In this document: positions 25,641-34,333 of the stretch, piece after piece
Position numbering within the stretch: position 1 is the first letter of the stretch
How the letters are laid out: every line of letters starts with the position of its first letter
Assembly: GCA_009733745.1 (NCBI GenBank)
Contig: WNWL01000001.1
Span: 992,001-1,056,000 of the forward strand
DNA: 64,000 nt
Reading direction: 5' to 3'
Origin: Oceanobacillus sp. HTM 045
GTDB lineage: Bacteria > Pseudomonadota > Alphaproteobacteria > Rhodobacterales > Rhodobacteraceae
Notes under the pieces: generated by a model
Told to the model about the DNA's origin: nothing
What the model saw: only the letters and a program-made list of their open reading frames with translations
Database searches by the model: none
Program-made: the position numbers and the translations under genes

Positions 25641-26585
25641 TCAGCCCTGCTCGATGACGCGACGGAGAGGCGCGACGAAGGCCTCATCCGGCGGCGCGTC
25701 GAGCCTGACCGCCTTGTTGCGCTCGATCGAGCCGAGCCGCCCGGTGGTGACGGTGACCGGCCCCTCGTTGGTACCCGCGCGCAGCTCGATCTTGCGGATG
25801 GCTTCCTGCGGCAGTTCGAGCAACTCGCCCTGCTTGAGGCGGGCGAGTTCGGCGACGGTGAAGGACTTCAGGTCGATGACCCCGCGCATCGGCAATTCCG
25901 TTTCCAGCACCGATTCGAGCATGTGCCCGGCCCAGGCGGCATTGATGATCTCCGACCCGCTGGGGCTCTGGACCAGCAGCTTCTTGATCGGCTCCAGCGT
26001 CGAGACCGGCACGACGAAGTCGAGCCCCGCCCCGCGCGCATCACCGGCAATGTAGAAGTTGAGCTTGATGACGAAGACCTCCGCCCGGTCGGGCGCGATC
26101 TTGACCATGCCGGGCTGCTGCTCGAAGCGGAACCGTTGGCCCGTACCGAGTTCGTTCGTGCCGCATATCTCGCGGATCGCCTCATCGAAGGCGACGCTGA
26201 CGATGTCGACGAACCGGCCGTAGATGGCGAGGTCGATCGAGGTGAGCGAGCGGGCGAAATTCGATTCCTCGAAGCTGCCGTCGCCGCCGAGATAGATGTC
26301 GAGCACCTTGCCCAGCAGGCGCGGGTGCGCCTTGATCAGCCCCATCCCGTTATGGCGCGGATAGGTCAGCAGGTAGATCGCCGAGGGGGCCTTCAACTTG
26401 CCGAGATAGTCGCCGTGGCGAACCGATTCGAAACCGAAGATGTCGACATCGATACCCGGCCGCAGGTCGGCCCGCGCACGCGTGGCGCAGATCCCCGCGA
26501 AGGTGTGGCAGAGCGCGTCGAGCGAGGGAAAGCCCGCGATGCGCATCTTCGGGCCGCGCACCTTCTTCTGGAGAACGCTATCCAT
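25641..26585 (-). CDS. fliM: flagellar motor switch protein FliM
   Basis: A 314-residue protein of the flagellar C-ring. The middle CheC-like domain carries the GGxG signature in VLDIYLGGDGSFEES (about residues 90-104), and a C-terminal SpoA/FliN-like domain starts near residue 230 (MRGVIDLKSFTVAELARLKQGELLEL). The usual N-terminal CheY-P-binding peptide (xxEIDxLL) is missing: the protein begins MDSVLQKKVRGPKMRIAGF, and the frame upstream does not encode it either. It is transcribed away from motB. The ATG at 26585 was chosen as the first start before the conserved region. Rotor direction control may differ from E. coli. Confidence 0.85.
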   Translation of the reverse strand: MDSVLQKKVRGPKMRIAGFPSLDALCHTFAGICATRARADLRPGIDVDIFGFESVRHGDYLGKLKAPSAIYLLTYPRHNGMGLIKAHPRLLGKVLDIYLGGDGSFEESNFARSLTSIDLAIYGRFVDIVSVAFDEAIREICGTNELGTGQRFRFEQQPGMVKIAPDRAEVFVIKLNFYIAGDARGAGLDFVVPVSTLEPIKKLLVQSPSGSEIINAAWAGHMLESVLETELPMRGVIDLKSFTVAELARLKQGELLELPQEAIRKIELRAGTNEGPVTVTTGRLGSIERNKAVRLDAPPDEAFVAPLRRVIEQG

Positions 26586-26708
26586 GCCTTGCACCGCCCG
26601 TTCCTCGCACTGCCCGCTTCCCGTCGCCCGCTTCAGACCTGGCACTGGCACACGCATCGGTGCACGCCCCGCGCCGCGGCAGACCATTGCCCGCGCATGG
26701 TTTCGCGC

Positions 26709-26718
26709 CGGTTAACCG
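26709..26718. promoter_or_regulatory. CGGTTAACCG palindrome between fliM and motB
   Basis: A perfect 10-bp palindrome lies in the 271-base divergent gap between fliM and motB. GTTAAC is also half of a CtrA-type site, and CtrA controls flagellar genes in alphaproteobacteria, but the second half-site is absent. No sigma-54 or sigma-28 promoter was clear. Confidence 0.25.
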
Positions 26719-26856
26719 CGTCACGCCCCTGCCCTTTCCGGTTTCATGGCGGCGCATAACGGGACGGTAACGCTTCGGCGCCTAGACCTCGTGGCCGGAA
26801 CATCGGGCGGCATGCGGCCGCGCGGAGGGAACGAGGCAGCGCACGAGGCAGTCCGG

Positions 26857-27891
26857 ATGGCGGGCAACAGTCGGCCGATCATCGTGAAGAAGGTCAAGAA
26901 GGGCGGCGGCGAGGGGCATCACGGCGGCGCGTGGAAGGTCGCCTATGCCGATTTCGTCACCGCGATGATGGCCTTCTTCCTGCTGATGTGGCTGCTCAAC
27001 GCCACCTCGGAAGAGCAGCTTCACGGCCTCGCCGACTATTTCGACCCCAGCCTGCCGATCAGCCGCAACTCCGCCGGCGGCGCGGGGATGCTGGGCGGCG
27101 ACACGATCTTCACGCCGGAGATGGTGGCCGGCTCTGTCGAGGACGGCAGGCGCGCGAAGCCCAGCCATCGCACACCGGGCGACCCCCGCGGGCCGGAGGA
27201 AGGATTCGAGGGCGACCCCGCCTATGCCGAGACGCCGGGCGGGATCGCCGACCCGGCGCATCCCGAACCGCCCCTGATGGACGGTTCTGAGCCCGCCTCT
27301 CCCGCCGGCGGGGCCGGCATGGTGGAGACGCCGGTGCCGGATCCCGCGGGCATGGGTGCTCCCGCTTCCGGGGAACCGGGAGCGGAGACCGCAGGCGCCA
27401 ATGACGGGGCGGGCGGCGACGAACTGGAAGCGGTCGGCAAGGACCTGCTGGAGGAGATGCGCGCCGCCGCCGAGGGCGACGTGCTGCTCCGCCATTTCTC
27501 CATGCGCATGACGCCGGAGGGGCTGGTGATCGAGATCGCCGACGCCGAGGGCGCGCCGCTCTTCACGCCGGGCAGCGCCGCGCCGTCGGAGCTGCTGAAC
27601 CAGCTTCTCGAGATCGCCGTGCCGGTGATCAACCGGGTGGTCAACGACGTCGCCATCGTCGGCCATACAGACGCCACGCCGTTCCGCGACGCGCGCGCCT
27701 ATGGCAATTGGGAACTGAGTGCCGACCGGGCCAATGCAGCGCGGCGGATCATGACGCTGATCGGCCTCGACGAGGCCCGCATCGCCCGAATCTCCGGCCG
27801 CGGCGCGACGCAGCCGCTGTCTGAAGACCCGCTCGCCCCGCAGAACCGTCGAATTGCAATCATCCTCTTGCGCGAAAGCCCGGACCGTTAG
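26857..27891 (+). CDS. motB: flagellar stator protein MotB
   Basis: A 344-residue inner-membrane protein. After a basic start, a single membrane helix (about residues 30-50) contains the proton-path Asp in AYADFVTAMMAFFLLMW. A long Pro/Gly/Glu-rich linker (about 85-190) follows, then the OmpA-like peptidoglycan-binding domain with IVGHTDATPFRDARAYGNWELSADRA (about 268-293). MotB anchors the MotA/B stator; no motA is present in the window. The ATG at 26857 gives the usual N-terminus; an upstream in-frame ATG would add 37 residues. It heads the block motB-flgE-flgK-flgL-flgI. Confidence 0.93.
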   Translation: MAGNSRPIIVKKVKKGGGEGHHGGAWKVAYADFVTAMMAFFLLMWLLNATSEEQLHGLADYFDPSLPISRNSAGGAGMLGGDTIFTPEMVAGSVEDGRRAKPSHRTPGDPRGPEEGFEGDPAYAETPGGIADPAHPEPPLMDGSEPASPAGGAGMVETPVPDPAGMGAPASGEPGAETAGANDGAGGDELEAVGKDLLEEMRAAAEGDVLLRHFSMRMTPEGLVIEIADAEGAPLFTPGSAAPSELLNQLLEIAVPVINRVVNDVAIVGHTDATPFRDARAYGNWELSADRANAARRIMTLIGLDEARIARISGRGATQPLSEDPLAPQNRRIAIILLRESPDR

Positions 27892-27964
27892 GTGCGGATT
27901 AAGGATCGCGGCGGACCATCGCGGCCAGGAACTGCCAACCACAGAATGTAGCTTGAGGTAGAGA

Positions 27965-29272
27965 ATGAGCCTTTCGTCGTCACTGAATGCCGGGGTCATG
28001 GGGCTGAACGTCAACTCGACGCGGCTCGCGGCGATCTCCGACAACATCGCCAACTCATCGACGAACGGCTACCGGCGCGTCGACGTGGACTTCGCCTCGC
28101 TGGTCACCTCGACCACCGGCAACGCCTATACCGCGGGCGGCGTGCGGGTGAACGTGGTGCGCGACGTTGTGGCGACCGGCTCGCTCACCAGCACCGGCTC
28201 CTCCACCGACATCTCCGTCGCGGGCAGCGGCTTCCTGCCGGTGACCCTGCAGGCCCAGATCGACATTCCCGCGCAGGACCGGGCGCTGCAACTGGTGCCG
28301 ACGGGCTCCTTCAGCACGAATGACGAGGGCTATCTCGTCACGCCGAGCGGCCTCGCCCTGCTCGGCTTCCCGACCACAGCCGACGGCGAGTTGATCGGCA
28401 CCGTATCCCGCGACAGCGCCGTGAGCCTGGAGCCGGTGCGCCTCGCCCCTTTTCTGACCGCAGCCGAGTCGACCACCTCGATCCAGCTCGGCGTGAACCT
28501 GCCGGCACTGGCAACCCAGGCCGGCTCGACCGGCGATCCCTATACCAGCGCGATCGAGTATTTCGACACGCTGGGCCGCCCGCAGCAGCTCAACGTAGTC
28601 TACACTCCCACCGTGCCGGGGACCGGTTCAAGCGACGAGTGGACCGTTTCCTTCTTCGACAGCGCGACCAGTGCAACGGTTCCGGTGGCCGAGTACACGG
28701 TGGCGTTCGATGCCACGCGGGGCGGCGGCGGCGGTGTCGACACCGTAACCCCGATCGGCGCGGCGGTCTATGACGGCACCAGTGGCATCGCCACCGTCGA
28801 CGTCGCCGAGGGCCCGATCGAGATCGTCATCGGCGCACCGGGCGTGATCGGCGGACTGACCCAGCTCGCCGCGGAGTTCGCCCCGGTCAACGTGATCAAG
28901 AACGGCGCTCCCGCAGGCAGCCTGACCACCATCGAGTTCGATGAGAACGGCTTCCTCAACGCGGTCTACGATACCGGCCAGCGCCGGACGCTCTACCAGA
29001 TCCCGATCGGCGCGGTGTCCAACCCGAACCAGCTCGAGCCGGAAGACAACCAGGCCTTCTCGATCTCGCCTGAGAGCGGCGATGTCTACTTCTGGAACGC
29101 GGGAACCGGCCCCGTGGGCACGCTCGCGAGCTTCGCGCTGCAGGAATCCACCGTCGACGTCGCGCGCGAGCTGACCCAGTTGATCACGACGCAGCGCGCC
29201 TACTCGTCCAACGCAACGGTAATACGAACTGTGGACGAGATGCTGCAGGAAACCACCAACCTGAAGCGCTGA
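27965..29272 (+). CDS. flgE: flagellar hook protein FlgE
   Basis: A 435-residue axial flagellar protein that polymerises into the hook. The N-terminal coiled-coil domain has the rod/hook motif (ISDNIANSSTNGYRRVDVDF, about residues 23-42). The C-terminal helix has VDVARELTQLITTQRAYSSNATVIRTVDEM, ending in the conserved bundle sequence. The central part is variable and Gly/Thr-rich. GAGGTAGAGA lies just upstream of the ATG. It lies 73 bases after motB and 31 bases before flgK. Confidence 0.93.
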   Translation: MSLSSSLNAGVMGLNVNSTRLAAISDNIANSSTNGYRRVDVDFASLVTSTTGNAYTAGGVRVNVVRDVVATGSLTSTGSSTDISVAGSGFLPVTLQAQIDIPAQDRALQLVPTGSFSTNDEGYLVTPSGLALLGFPTTADGELIGTVSRDSAVSLEPVRLAPFLTAAESTTSIQLGVNLPALATQAGSTGDPYTSAIEYFDTLGRPQQLNVVYTPTVPGTGSSDEWTVSFFDSATSATVPVAEYTVAFDATRGGGGGVDTVTPIGAAVYDGTSGIATVDVAEGPIEIVIGAPGVIGGLTQLAAEFAPVNVIKNGAPAGSLTTIEFDENGFLNAVYDTGQRRTLYQIPIGAVSNPNQLEPEDNQAFSISPESGDVYFWNAGTGPVGTLASFALQESTVDVARELTQLITTQRAYSSNATVIRTVDEMLQETTNLKR

Positions 29273-29303
29273 GCCGCCTGAAGGGACACCGAGGAGTCAG
29301 TCA

Positions 29304-30776
29304 ATGTCGATCTCAGCTGCGCTGAACAACGCCGTGAGCGGCCTGAACGCCAGTACGCGGCGGGCCGAAATCACGTCGAACAACATCGCCAACGCGCTGA
29401 CCCCTGGCTACACCAAGAAGTCCGTGAACCTAGCCTCGAAGATCCTTGACGGTGCGGGGGCCGGGGTTCGGATCGCTTCGGTGGACCGGCCCTACGTTGG
29501 CGACATTACCGGCGCGCGCCGGATCACGGATGGCGAGCTCGCCGACCAGACCGCGCGTTCGAATGCGCTCACCCGGCTTTCCGACCTCATCGGCGGGCCG
29601 GGCGAGACGGACAGCCTCTTCGCCCGCTACGAGCAGTTCCAGGGCAACCTCCAACTCCTCGCAGACAACCCCGAATCCGCTGCATTGCAGCTCGACGTCG
29701 TCCTGTCGGCAAAGGACATCGCATCCAAGTTCGCCTCCGTTGCGGAAAACGCGCGCCAGGTGCGCCAGAATGCAGATGACGAGATCGGCAGTCTCGTGAC
29801 CAGGGTGAACCGGAACCTGGAACAGATTGCCGACCTGAACACGCGCATTCGCACCTTCGGCATCGGCGGCCGCGATGCCAGCGCCCTGGAGGACCAGCGC
29901 GAATTGCTGCTCGACGAGGTGGCGTCGATCGTTCCAGTGCGCACGCAGTATCTCGACGACGGCACCGCGACGGTGATGACTAAGGAAGGGCATATCCTCG
30001 CCACAACTGTGCCCGAACGGATCGAGTTCACCTCGAAGCCGATCATCACGCCCGACATGGTCTATGCCGACGGTACCGGCATCCTCTCCGGCTTGACGAT
30101 CAACGGGCTCGACATCACACCGGGCGGGAGCGCCGCACAGCAAGTCCAAGGCGGCGCACTCGCCGGCCTCTTCGCCGTCCGTGACGAGATGGTGCCGGAA
30201 TTCCAGGCTCAGATCGACGCGATGGCCGCAGACCTCGTCGACAGGTTTGAGACCGGCGGTCTCGACGCCACTCTTGCGCCGGGCGCATCCGGTCTCTTCA
30301 CCGACGCCGGCGCCGTACTGGATCCGCTCGCGACGGAGGGGCTGTCCTCGCGCCTGGCCGTCAACGCGGCGGTCGACCCCGAAGCCGGAGGAGAAACCTG
30401 GCGCCTGCGGGACGGTCTGGGAGCGACGGCCCCGGGTCCCGAGTCGAACGCGGATCTACCCTTCGCCATGATCGACATCTTGTCGGAAGCGCGCGACGCG
30501 AGCACGATAGCCGGCCTTGGCGGCGACCGGACGAGCCTGCAAGCCGTTGCGGCGTATTCCGAACTGCGCGCAACGGCCCAGTTCGCGGCCGAATTCAACA
30601 TGGCCGCCAGCAGCGCCATGCGCGAGACGCTGGCCAACAGCGAGGCAGACGCGATCGGCGTCAACACGGATATCGAGCTCCAAGAGCTTTTGCTGATCGA
30701 GCAGGCCTACGCAGCAAACGCCCAGGTCGTACGCACCGCGTCCGCGATGCTCGACGAACTCAGGAACCTGATCTGA
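29304..30776 (+). CDS. flgK: flagellar hook-associated protein 1 FlgK
   Basis: A 490-residue hook-filament junction protein. The N-terminus carries the axial motif (LNASTRRAEITSNNIANALTPGYTKKSVN, about residues 14-42), and the C-terminus has the matching helix ELQELLLIEQAYAANAQVVRTASAMLDEL. The central domain is long, as in FlgK. GAGGAG precedes the ATG. Its stop codon overlaps the flgL start by one base, so expression is coupled. Confidence 0.92.
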   Translation: MSISAALNNAVSGLNASTRRAEITSNNIANALTPGYTKKSVNLASKILDGAGAGVRIASVDRPYVGDITGARRITDGELADQTARSNALTRLSDLIGGPGETDSLFARYEQFQGNLQLLADNPESAALQLDVVLSAKDIASKFASVAENARQVRQNADDEIGSLVTRVNRNLEQIADLNTRIRTFGIGGRDASALEDQRELLLDEVASIVPVRTQYLDDGTATVMTKEGHILATTVPERIEFTSKPIITPDMVYADGTGILSGLTINGLDITPGGSAAQQVQGGALAGLFAVRDEMVPEFQAQIDAMAADLVDRFETGGLDATLAPGASGLFTDAGAVLDPLATEGLSSRLAVNAAVDPEAGGETWRLRDGLGATAPGPESNADLPFAMIDILSEARDASTIAGLGGDRTSLQAVAAYSELRATAQFAAEFNMAASSAMRETLANSEADAIGVNTDIELQELLLIEQAYAANAQVVRTASAMLDELRNLI

Positions 30777-31783
30777 TGCCGGAATTCGGATTTCCCCCGC
30801 AAGCTGCCCTCTCGCGCACCAGCAGCATGATCGGCGATCTGCGCCGCCGTGCCGAAACCGTTCAGGTCGAGGCGGTAACCGGCCGCCTCGACGATCCCAA
30901 AACGGCGCTCGAAGGGCGAACTGGCGAGCTGCATCTTCTCGAGAAGTCGCTGAACGATGTCGGACGCTATGCGCAAGCCATCTCCTACGCCGAGGGCCGC
31001 GCCGCGACGGTGCAGACATCTCTGACCGGGATCAAGACACAGATGCAGTCGCTCATCGACGCGACGAACAGTGCCTTGCAAGCCGGTGGGGGCGTTGCGA
31101 TGGAGACGGTCGGTGCAGAAGCCACCACGACCCTTTCGGCCGTGGTTTCCGCTCTGAATGCACGCTATGGCGAGAGAAACCTGTTCTCCGGAGACGACGG
31201 CGACGCAGCCGCCCTGGTCGGGCACGAGGCAATCCTGGCCGAGAGTGCGACTGTCCTGAATGCCGCGCCGGATGCGGCCACGGCGTATGCGGATCTGGAA
31301 TCTGCGTTCCAGAGCACAGGTGGCCTGTTCGAAACCTCTCTCCACACGGGAGGGGCCGGAAATTCCCCGAAAGCCGAAGTCGCTCCGGGCGAGCGGGTGG
31401 AGGTTGCGGTACGGGCTGACGAACCGGCCCTTCGGCGCGTGCTGATGGACATTGCAGTGGTATCCATCTCTCTGTCTCCGGACAGCGGCTTGAACGATAC
31501 CCTCCGGGACGGGCTCGCGAATGCCGCGCTGGCGAGCCTGCGCAGTAATGTCGACCAGGTCGTCGGGCTTTCCGCGCGGATTGGTGTGTCCGAGGCGCGG
31601 ATCGCCGACGCCAAGGCACGGAATACCGCTGCGGAGGCGACACTGTCGATCAGTATTGCGGAACTTGCTGGGCGTGACCAGTTCGAGGCCGCGAACGAGC
31701 TGAAGGCGCTCGAGACGCAACTAGAAACAGCTTACGTCACGACGGCACGGCTCTCCAACCTCAACCTCTCGAACTACCTCTGA
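30776..31783 (+). CDS. flgL: flagellar hook-associated protein 3 FlgL
   Basis: A 335-residue flagellin-like junction protein. Flagellin-type helices are seen at the start (around LKKSL-like region ELHLLEKSLNDVGRYAQAISYAEGRAATVQTSL) and at the C-terminus (DQFEAANELKALETQLETAYVTTARLSNLNLSNYL). The short conserved GERNLFSGDDGDAAAL segment lies in the middle. It is coupled to flgK by a one-base overlap at its start and to flgI at its end. Confidence 0.85.
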   Translation: MPEFGFPPQAALSRTSSMIGDLRRRAETVQVEAVTGRLDDPKTALEGRTGELHLLEKSLNDVGRYAQAISYAEGRAATVQTSLTGIKTQMQSLIDATNSALQAGGGVAMETVGAEATTTLSAVVSALNARYGERNLFSGDDGDAAALVGHEAILAESATVLNAAPDAATAYADLESAFQSTGGLFETSLHTGGAGNSPKAEVAPGERVEVAVRADEPALRRVLMDIAVVSISLSPDSGLNDTLRDGLANAALASLRSNVDQVVGLSARIGVSEARIADAKARNTAAEATLSISIAELAGRDQFEAANELKALETQLETAYVTTARLSNLNLSNYL

Positions 31784-32892
31784 TGCGCGAACTTCTCGCC
31801 GCGGCGCTGCTCCTAACCCTCGCATCCCTTGCCAGCCCGGTTCCGGCTGCAGAGCCAAGGATCAAGGATCTCGTGGAGGTCGAGGGGGTGAGGGGGAACG
31901 ACCTTGTGGGATATGGTCTCGTGGTCGGCCTGAATGGTACCGGAGACGGCTTGCGCAACTCGCCTTATACTGAAGAAGCGCTCTCCAGCCTCCTCGAACG
32001 GCTCGGCATCAACGTTCAGGGCGAGGCATTCCGACCGAAAAACGTTGCTGCCGTCATCGTGACGGCGACGCTACCGCCCTTCCCGCGAACCGGCGCAAGA
32101 ATAGACGTAACGGTCTCTGCGATCGGCGATGCGAAAAGCCTGCTTGGCGGCACACTGGTAATGACCCCGTTGAATGCGGCGGACGGAGAGATCTACGCGG
32201 TCGCACAGGGGCCCGTCCTTGCTGGCGGACTCGGTGTGGAAGGTGCGGCGGCGTCCGTACAGATCGGCGTTCCGACCTCAGGAAGCATCCCGGGCGGTGC
32301 GCGGATCGAGCGCGAGATCGCTTTCGAGTTCGACAGCATGACGGAGGTTCGCCTGGCTCTGCGCGACCCCGATTTTACGACCGCTCTCAGAATCGAGACC
32401 GCGATCAACGAGGCATTTGGAGACCCCGTGGCCCGGATGGATGATGCAACGACGGTCACGCTGAACCTGGGGCGGATCGGTGCGCCCGCGGCCCGGGTGA
32501 TCAGCCGGATCGAGAACCTGACGGTAGAGCCCGATCAACCAGCGAGGGTGGTCATCGATCAGCGGTCGGGAACGATCGTTCTTGGCGCCGACGTGAAAAT
32601 CTCGCGTGTTGCAATCAGCCAGGGAAACCTGACGATCCGGATCAGCGAGGCCCCCATCGCGGTCCAGCCAAGCCCGTTCGCAGAGGGAGAGACGATCATC
32701 CTGCCGCGGACGGACATCCTGATCGACGAGGGGGAGCCGGGGATCGGCCTCGCCCTTGTGGAGGAGAATGTAACGCTTGCGGACCTCGTCGACGGCCTCA
32801 ATGCGCTCGGCGTCGGGCCGCGCGACATGATCGATATCCTCAAGGCGATCAAGACCGCGGGCGCCCTCCATGCCGAACTGGTCGTGCAGTAG
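31783..32892 (+). CDS. flgI: flagellar P-ring protein FlgI
   Basis: A 369-residue periplasmic protein that forms the P-ring around the rod. A signal peptide (about residues 1-22) is followed by the family start RIKDLVEVEGVRGNDLVGYGLVVGLNGTGDGL. The ADGEIYAVAQGPVLAGG segment and the C-terminal VTLADLVDGLNALGVGPRDMIDILKAIKTAGALHAEL are typical. It ends the flagellar block. Its last 44 bases overlap the 3' end of rluC on the opposite strand. Confidence 0.95.
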   Translation: MRELLAAALLLTLASLASPVPAAEPRIKDLVEVEGVRGNDLVGYGLVVGLNGTGDGLRNSPYTEEALSSLLERLGINVQGEAFRPKNVAAVIVTATLPPFPRTGARIDVTVSAIGDAKSLLGGTLVMTPLNAADGEIYAVAQGPVLAGGLGVEGAAASVQIGVPTSGSIPGGARIEREIAFEFDSMTEVRLALRDPDFTTALRIETAINEAFGDPVARMDDATTVTLNLGRIGAPAARVISRIENLTVEPDQPARVVIDQRSGTIVLGADVKISRVAISQGNLTIRISEAPIAVQPSPFAEGETIILPRTDILIDEGEPGIGLALVEENVTLADLVDGLNALGVGPRDMIDILKAIKTAGALHAELVVQ

Positions 32893-33949
32893 ATCGCGCA
32901 CCCTGCCTACGCTCGCCGGAGGTCCCGCTTGCGGGCGTGGACTTCCAGACAGCTGCTTCGCTCGCAGCAACGCATGCGTCAGGGTCCCATCCGTGAGACC
33001 TCGCGGTGTACCCGAAATGGCCTGGGATATCGGCGTGCAGTTCAATCGGCGCACCGCTGACCGGATGCGGCAGTAAGAGGCTTAGAGCGTGCAGATGGAG
33101 GTTCTTGCTTCTGGTGTCCACACCTGTCTGGGATTCGGCATCTCCGTACTTGTCGTCGCCGAGGATGGGGCAACCAATCGCCGCAAGATGAGCCCGCAAC
33201 TGGTGAGTTCGGCCAGTCAGCGGACGGAGCACGAGCCAGGAATACTGCTCATCGTCCGTCTGGATTGTCTGGTACTCCGACCGGGCATCTTGCAAGTCCC
33301 GCGTTTCCCTCGCTCCTTGAGGGTCGGTGCGCATGCGCGCGTTGCCGGAACCGTCCGGTGCCTTCCAGAGCGGAAGGTCGATCACGCCCGCGGCAGGCAC
33401 GGGCACGCCGCGTACGATCGCCACATATGTCTTCTCGACATCGCGTTCGCGGAACGCGCGCGTCAATTCGGTGGCAGCGCGGCGCGTGCGACCGAGAACG
33501 AGGAGACCGGACGTCGCCTTGTCGATCCGGTGGACAAGCCGAAGCGGCTCGCGGTCACCCGGAAGGAGGTAAGGCAGCGCGGCATCGACATGACTTCGCT
33601 GGCCGCTGCCCCCCTGAACCGCGAGGCCCGCAGGCTTGTCGATCGCGACGACATGTTCGTCCTTGTAGACGATCGCGCGCCGCAGGTTTTCCAGCAGCTT
33701 CGGATCAACCGGCGGGCGCGCCGCCTCCGCCGAGACAACGGCCGCCGGCAGGGGCGGCACACGAACCACTTGACCCTCCGCGACCCGGTCCGCAGCCTTC
33801 ACCCTCGCACCGTCGAGGCGGACCTGACCCTTCCGCAGCCATTTTTGCAGCATCGATTGAGACACTTGCGGAAACCGCTCCCGGAACCAGCGATCGAAGC
33901 GTCGGTCGCCCTCGCCCGGTCCCACGGTCACCTTCTGCACACCGGTCAC
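32849..33949 (-). CDS. rluC: 23S rRNA pseudouridine synthase RluC-type
   Basis: A 366-residue RluA-family enzyme that isomerises uridines in 23S rRNA (RluC targets 955, 2504 and 2580). An N-terminal S4 domain (about residues 20-70, SQSMLQKWLRKGQVRLDGARVK) precedes the catalytic domain with LVHRIDKATSGLLVLGRT, in which the Asp is catalytic. The RPLTGRTHQLRAHL segment comes later. The C-terminus extends about 30 residues in a Ser/Arg/Gly-rich tail that overlaps flgI. Start is a GTG overlapping the crcB stop by four bases. Confidence 0.9.
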   Translation of the reverse strand: MTGVQKVTVGPGEGDRRFDRWFRERFPQVSQSMLQKWLRKGQVRLDGARVKAADRVAEGQVVRVPPLPAAVVSAEAARPPVDPKLLENLRRAIVYKDEHVVAIDKPAGLAVQGGSGQRSHVDAALPYLLPGDREPLRLVHRIDKATSGLLVLGRTRRAATELTRAFRERDVEKTYVAIVRGVPVPAAGVIDLPLWKAPDGSGNARMRTDPQGARETRDLQDARSEYQTIQTDDEQYSWLVLRPLTGRTHQLRAHLAAIGCPILGDDKYGDAESQTGVDTRSKNLHLHALSLLLPHPVSGAPIELHADIPGHFGYTARSHGWDPDACVAASEAAVWKSTPASGTSGERRQGARSTARPVRHGGRPRS

Positions 33950-34332
33950 GCCTGCCCCCCGCGCACGAGCGTGAAGGCGAGCCACACTGCCACTAGCGAC
34001 AACAGTACCGAGCCAGCGACGTAGAGACCTGCGAGCAGCGGGCGCCCGCGTTCGAACAGCAGCAGGGCATCAAACGAGAAGGCGGAAAAGGTGGTGAACC
34101 CGCCAAGCATTCCGGCAACGACGAAGGGCACGACGCGCTCGGCGTTGGCAAGCCCGCCGCGCTGGACCGTCGCCATCACTAATCCGATCAGGAACGACCC
34201 CGCAACATTCACGAAGAGCGTGCCCCATGGAAACGCCGTGCCGAGCAGACGGGCGCCGAGCAGGACGGCCGAGTACCGGAGGGTTGCGCCGACCGCGCCC
34301 CCGGCGGCGACGAGGAGAAGATTCTGCACCAC
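33946..34332 (-). CDS. crcB: fluoride exporter CrcB/Fluc
   Basis: A 128-residue four-helix membrane protein that forms dual-topology dimers and exports fluoride. The family motifs are GGAVGATLRY (about residues 11-20), GTLFVNVAGSFLIGL (about 37-51) and GGFTTFSAFSFD (about 72-83). It starts with GTG one base after the rarA stop codon (GTGGTG, either codon possible). It overlaps rluC by four bases, so rarA-crcB-rluC is one compact transcript. No fluoride riboswitch is visible. Confidence 0.93.
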   Translation of the reverse strand: MVQNLLLVAAGGAVGATLRYSAVLLGARLLGTAFPWGTLFVNVAGSFLIGLVMATVQRGGLANAERVVPFVVAGMLGGFTTFSAFSFDALLLFERGRPLLAGLYVAGSVLLSLVAVWLAFTLVRGGQA

Positions 34333-34333
34333 G

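Noticed and set aside
33946-34332. Fluoride riboswitch for crcB
   Set aside because: crcB starts one base after the rarA stop codon, leaving no leader for a riboswitch.
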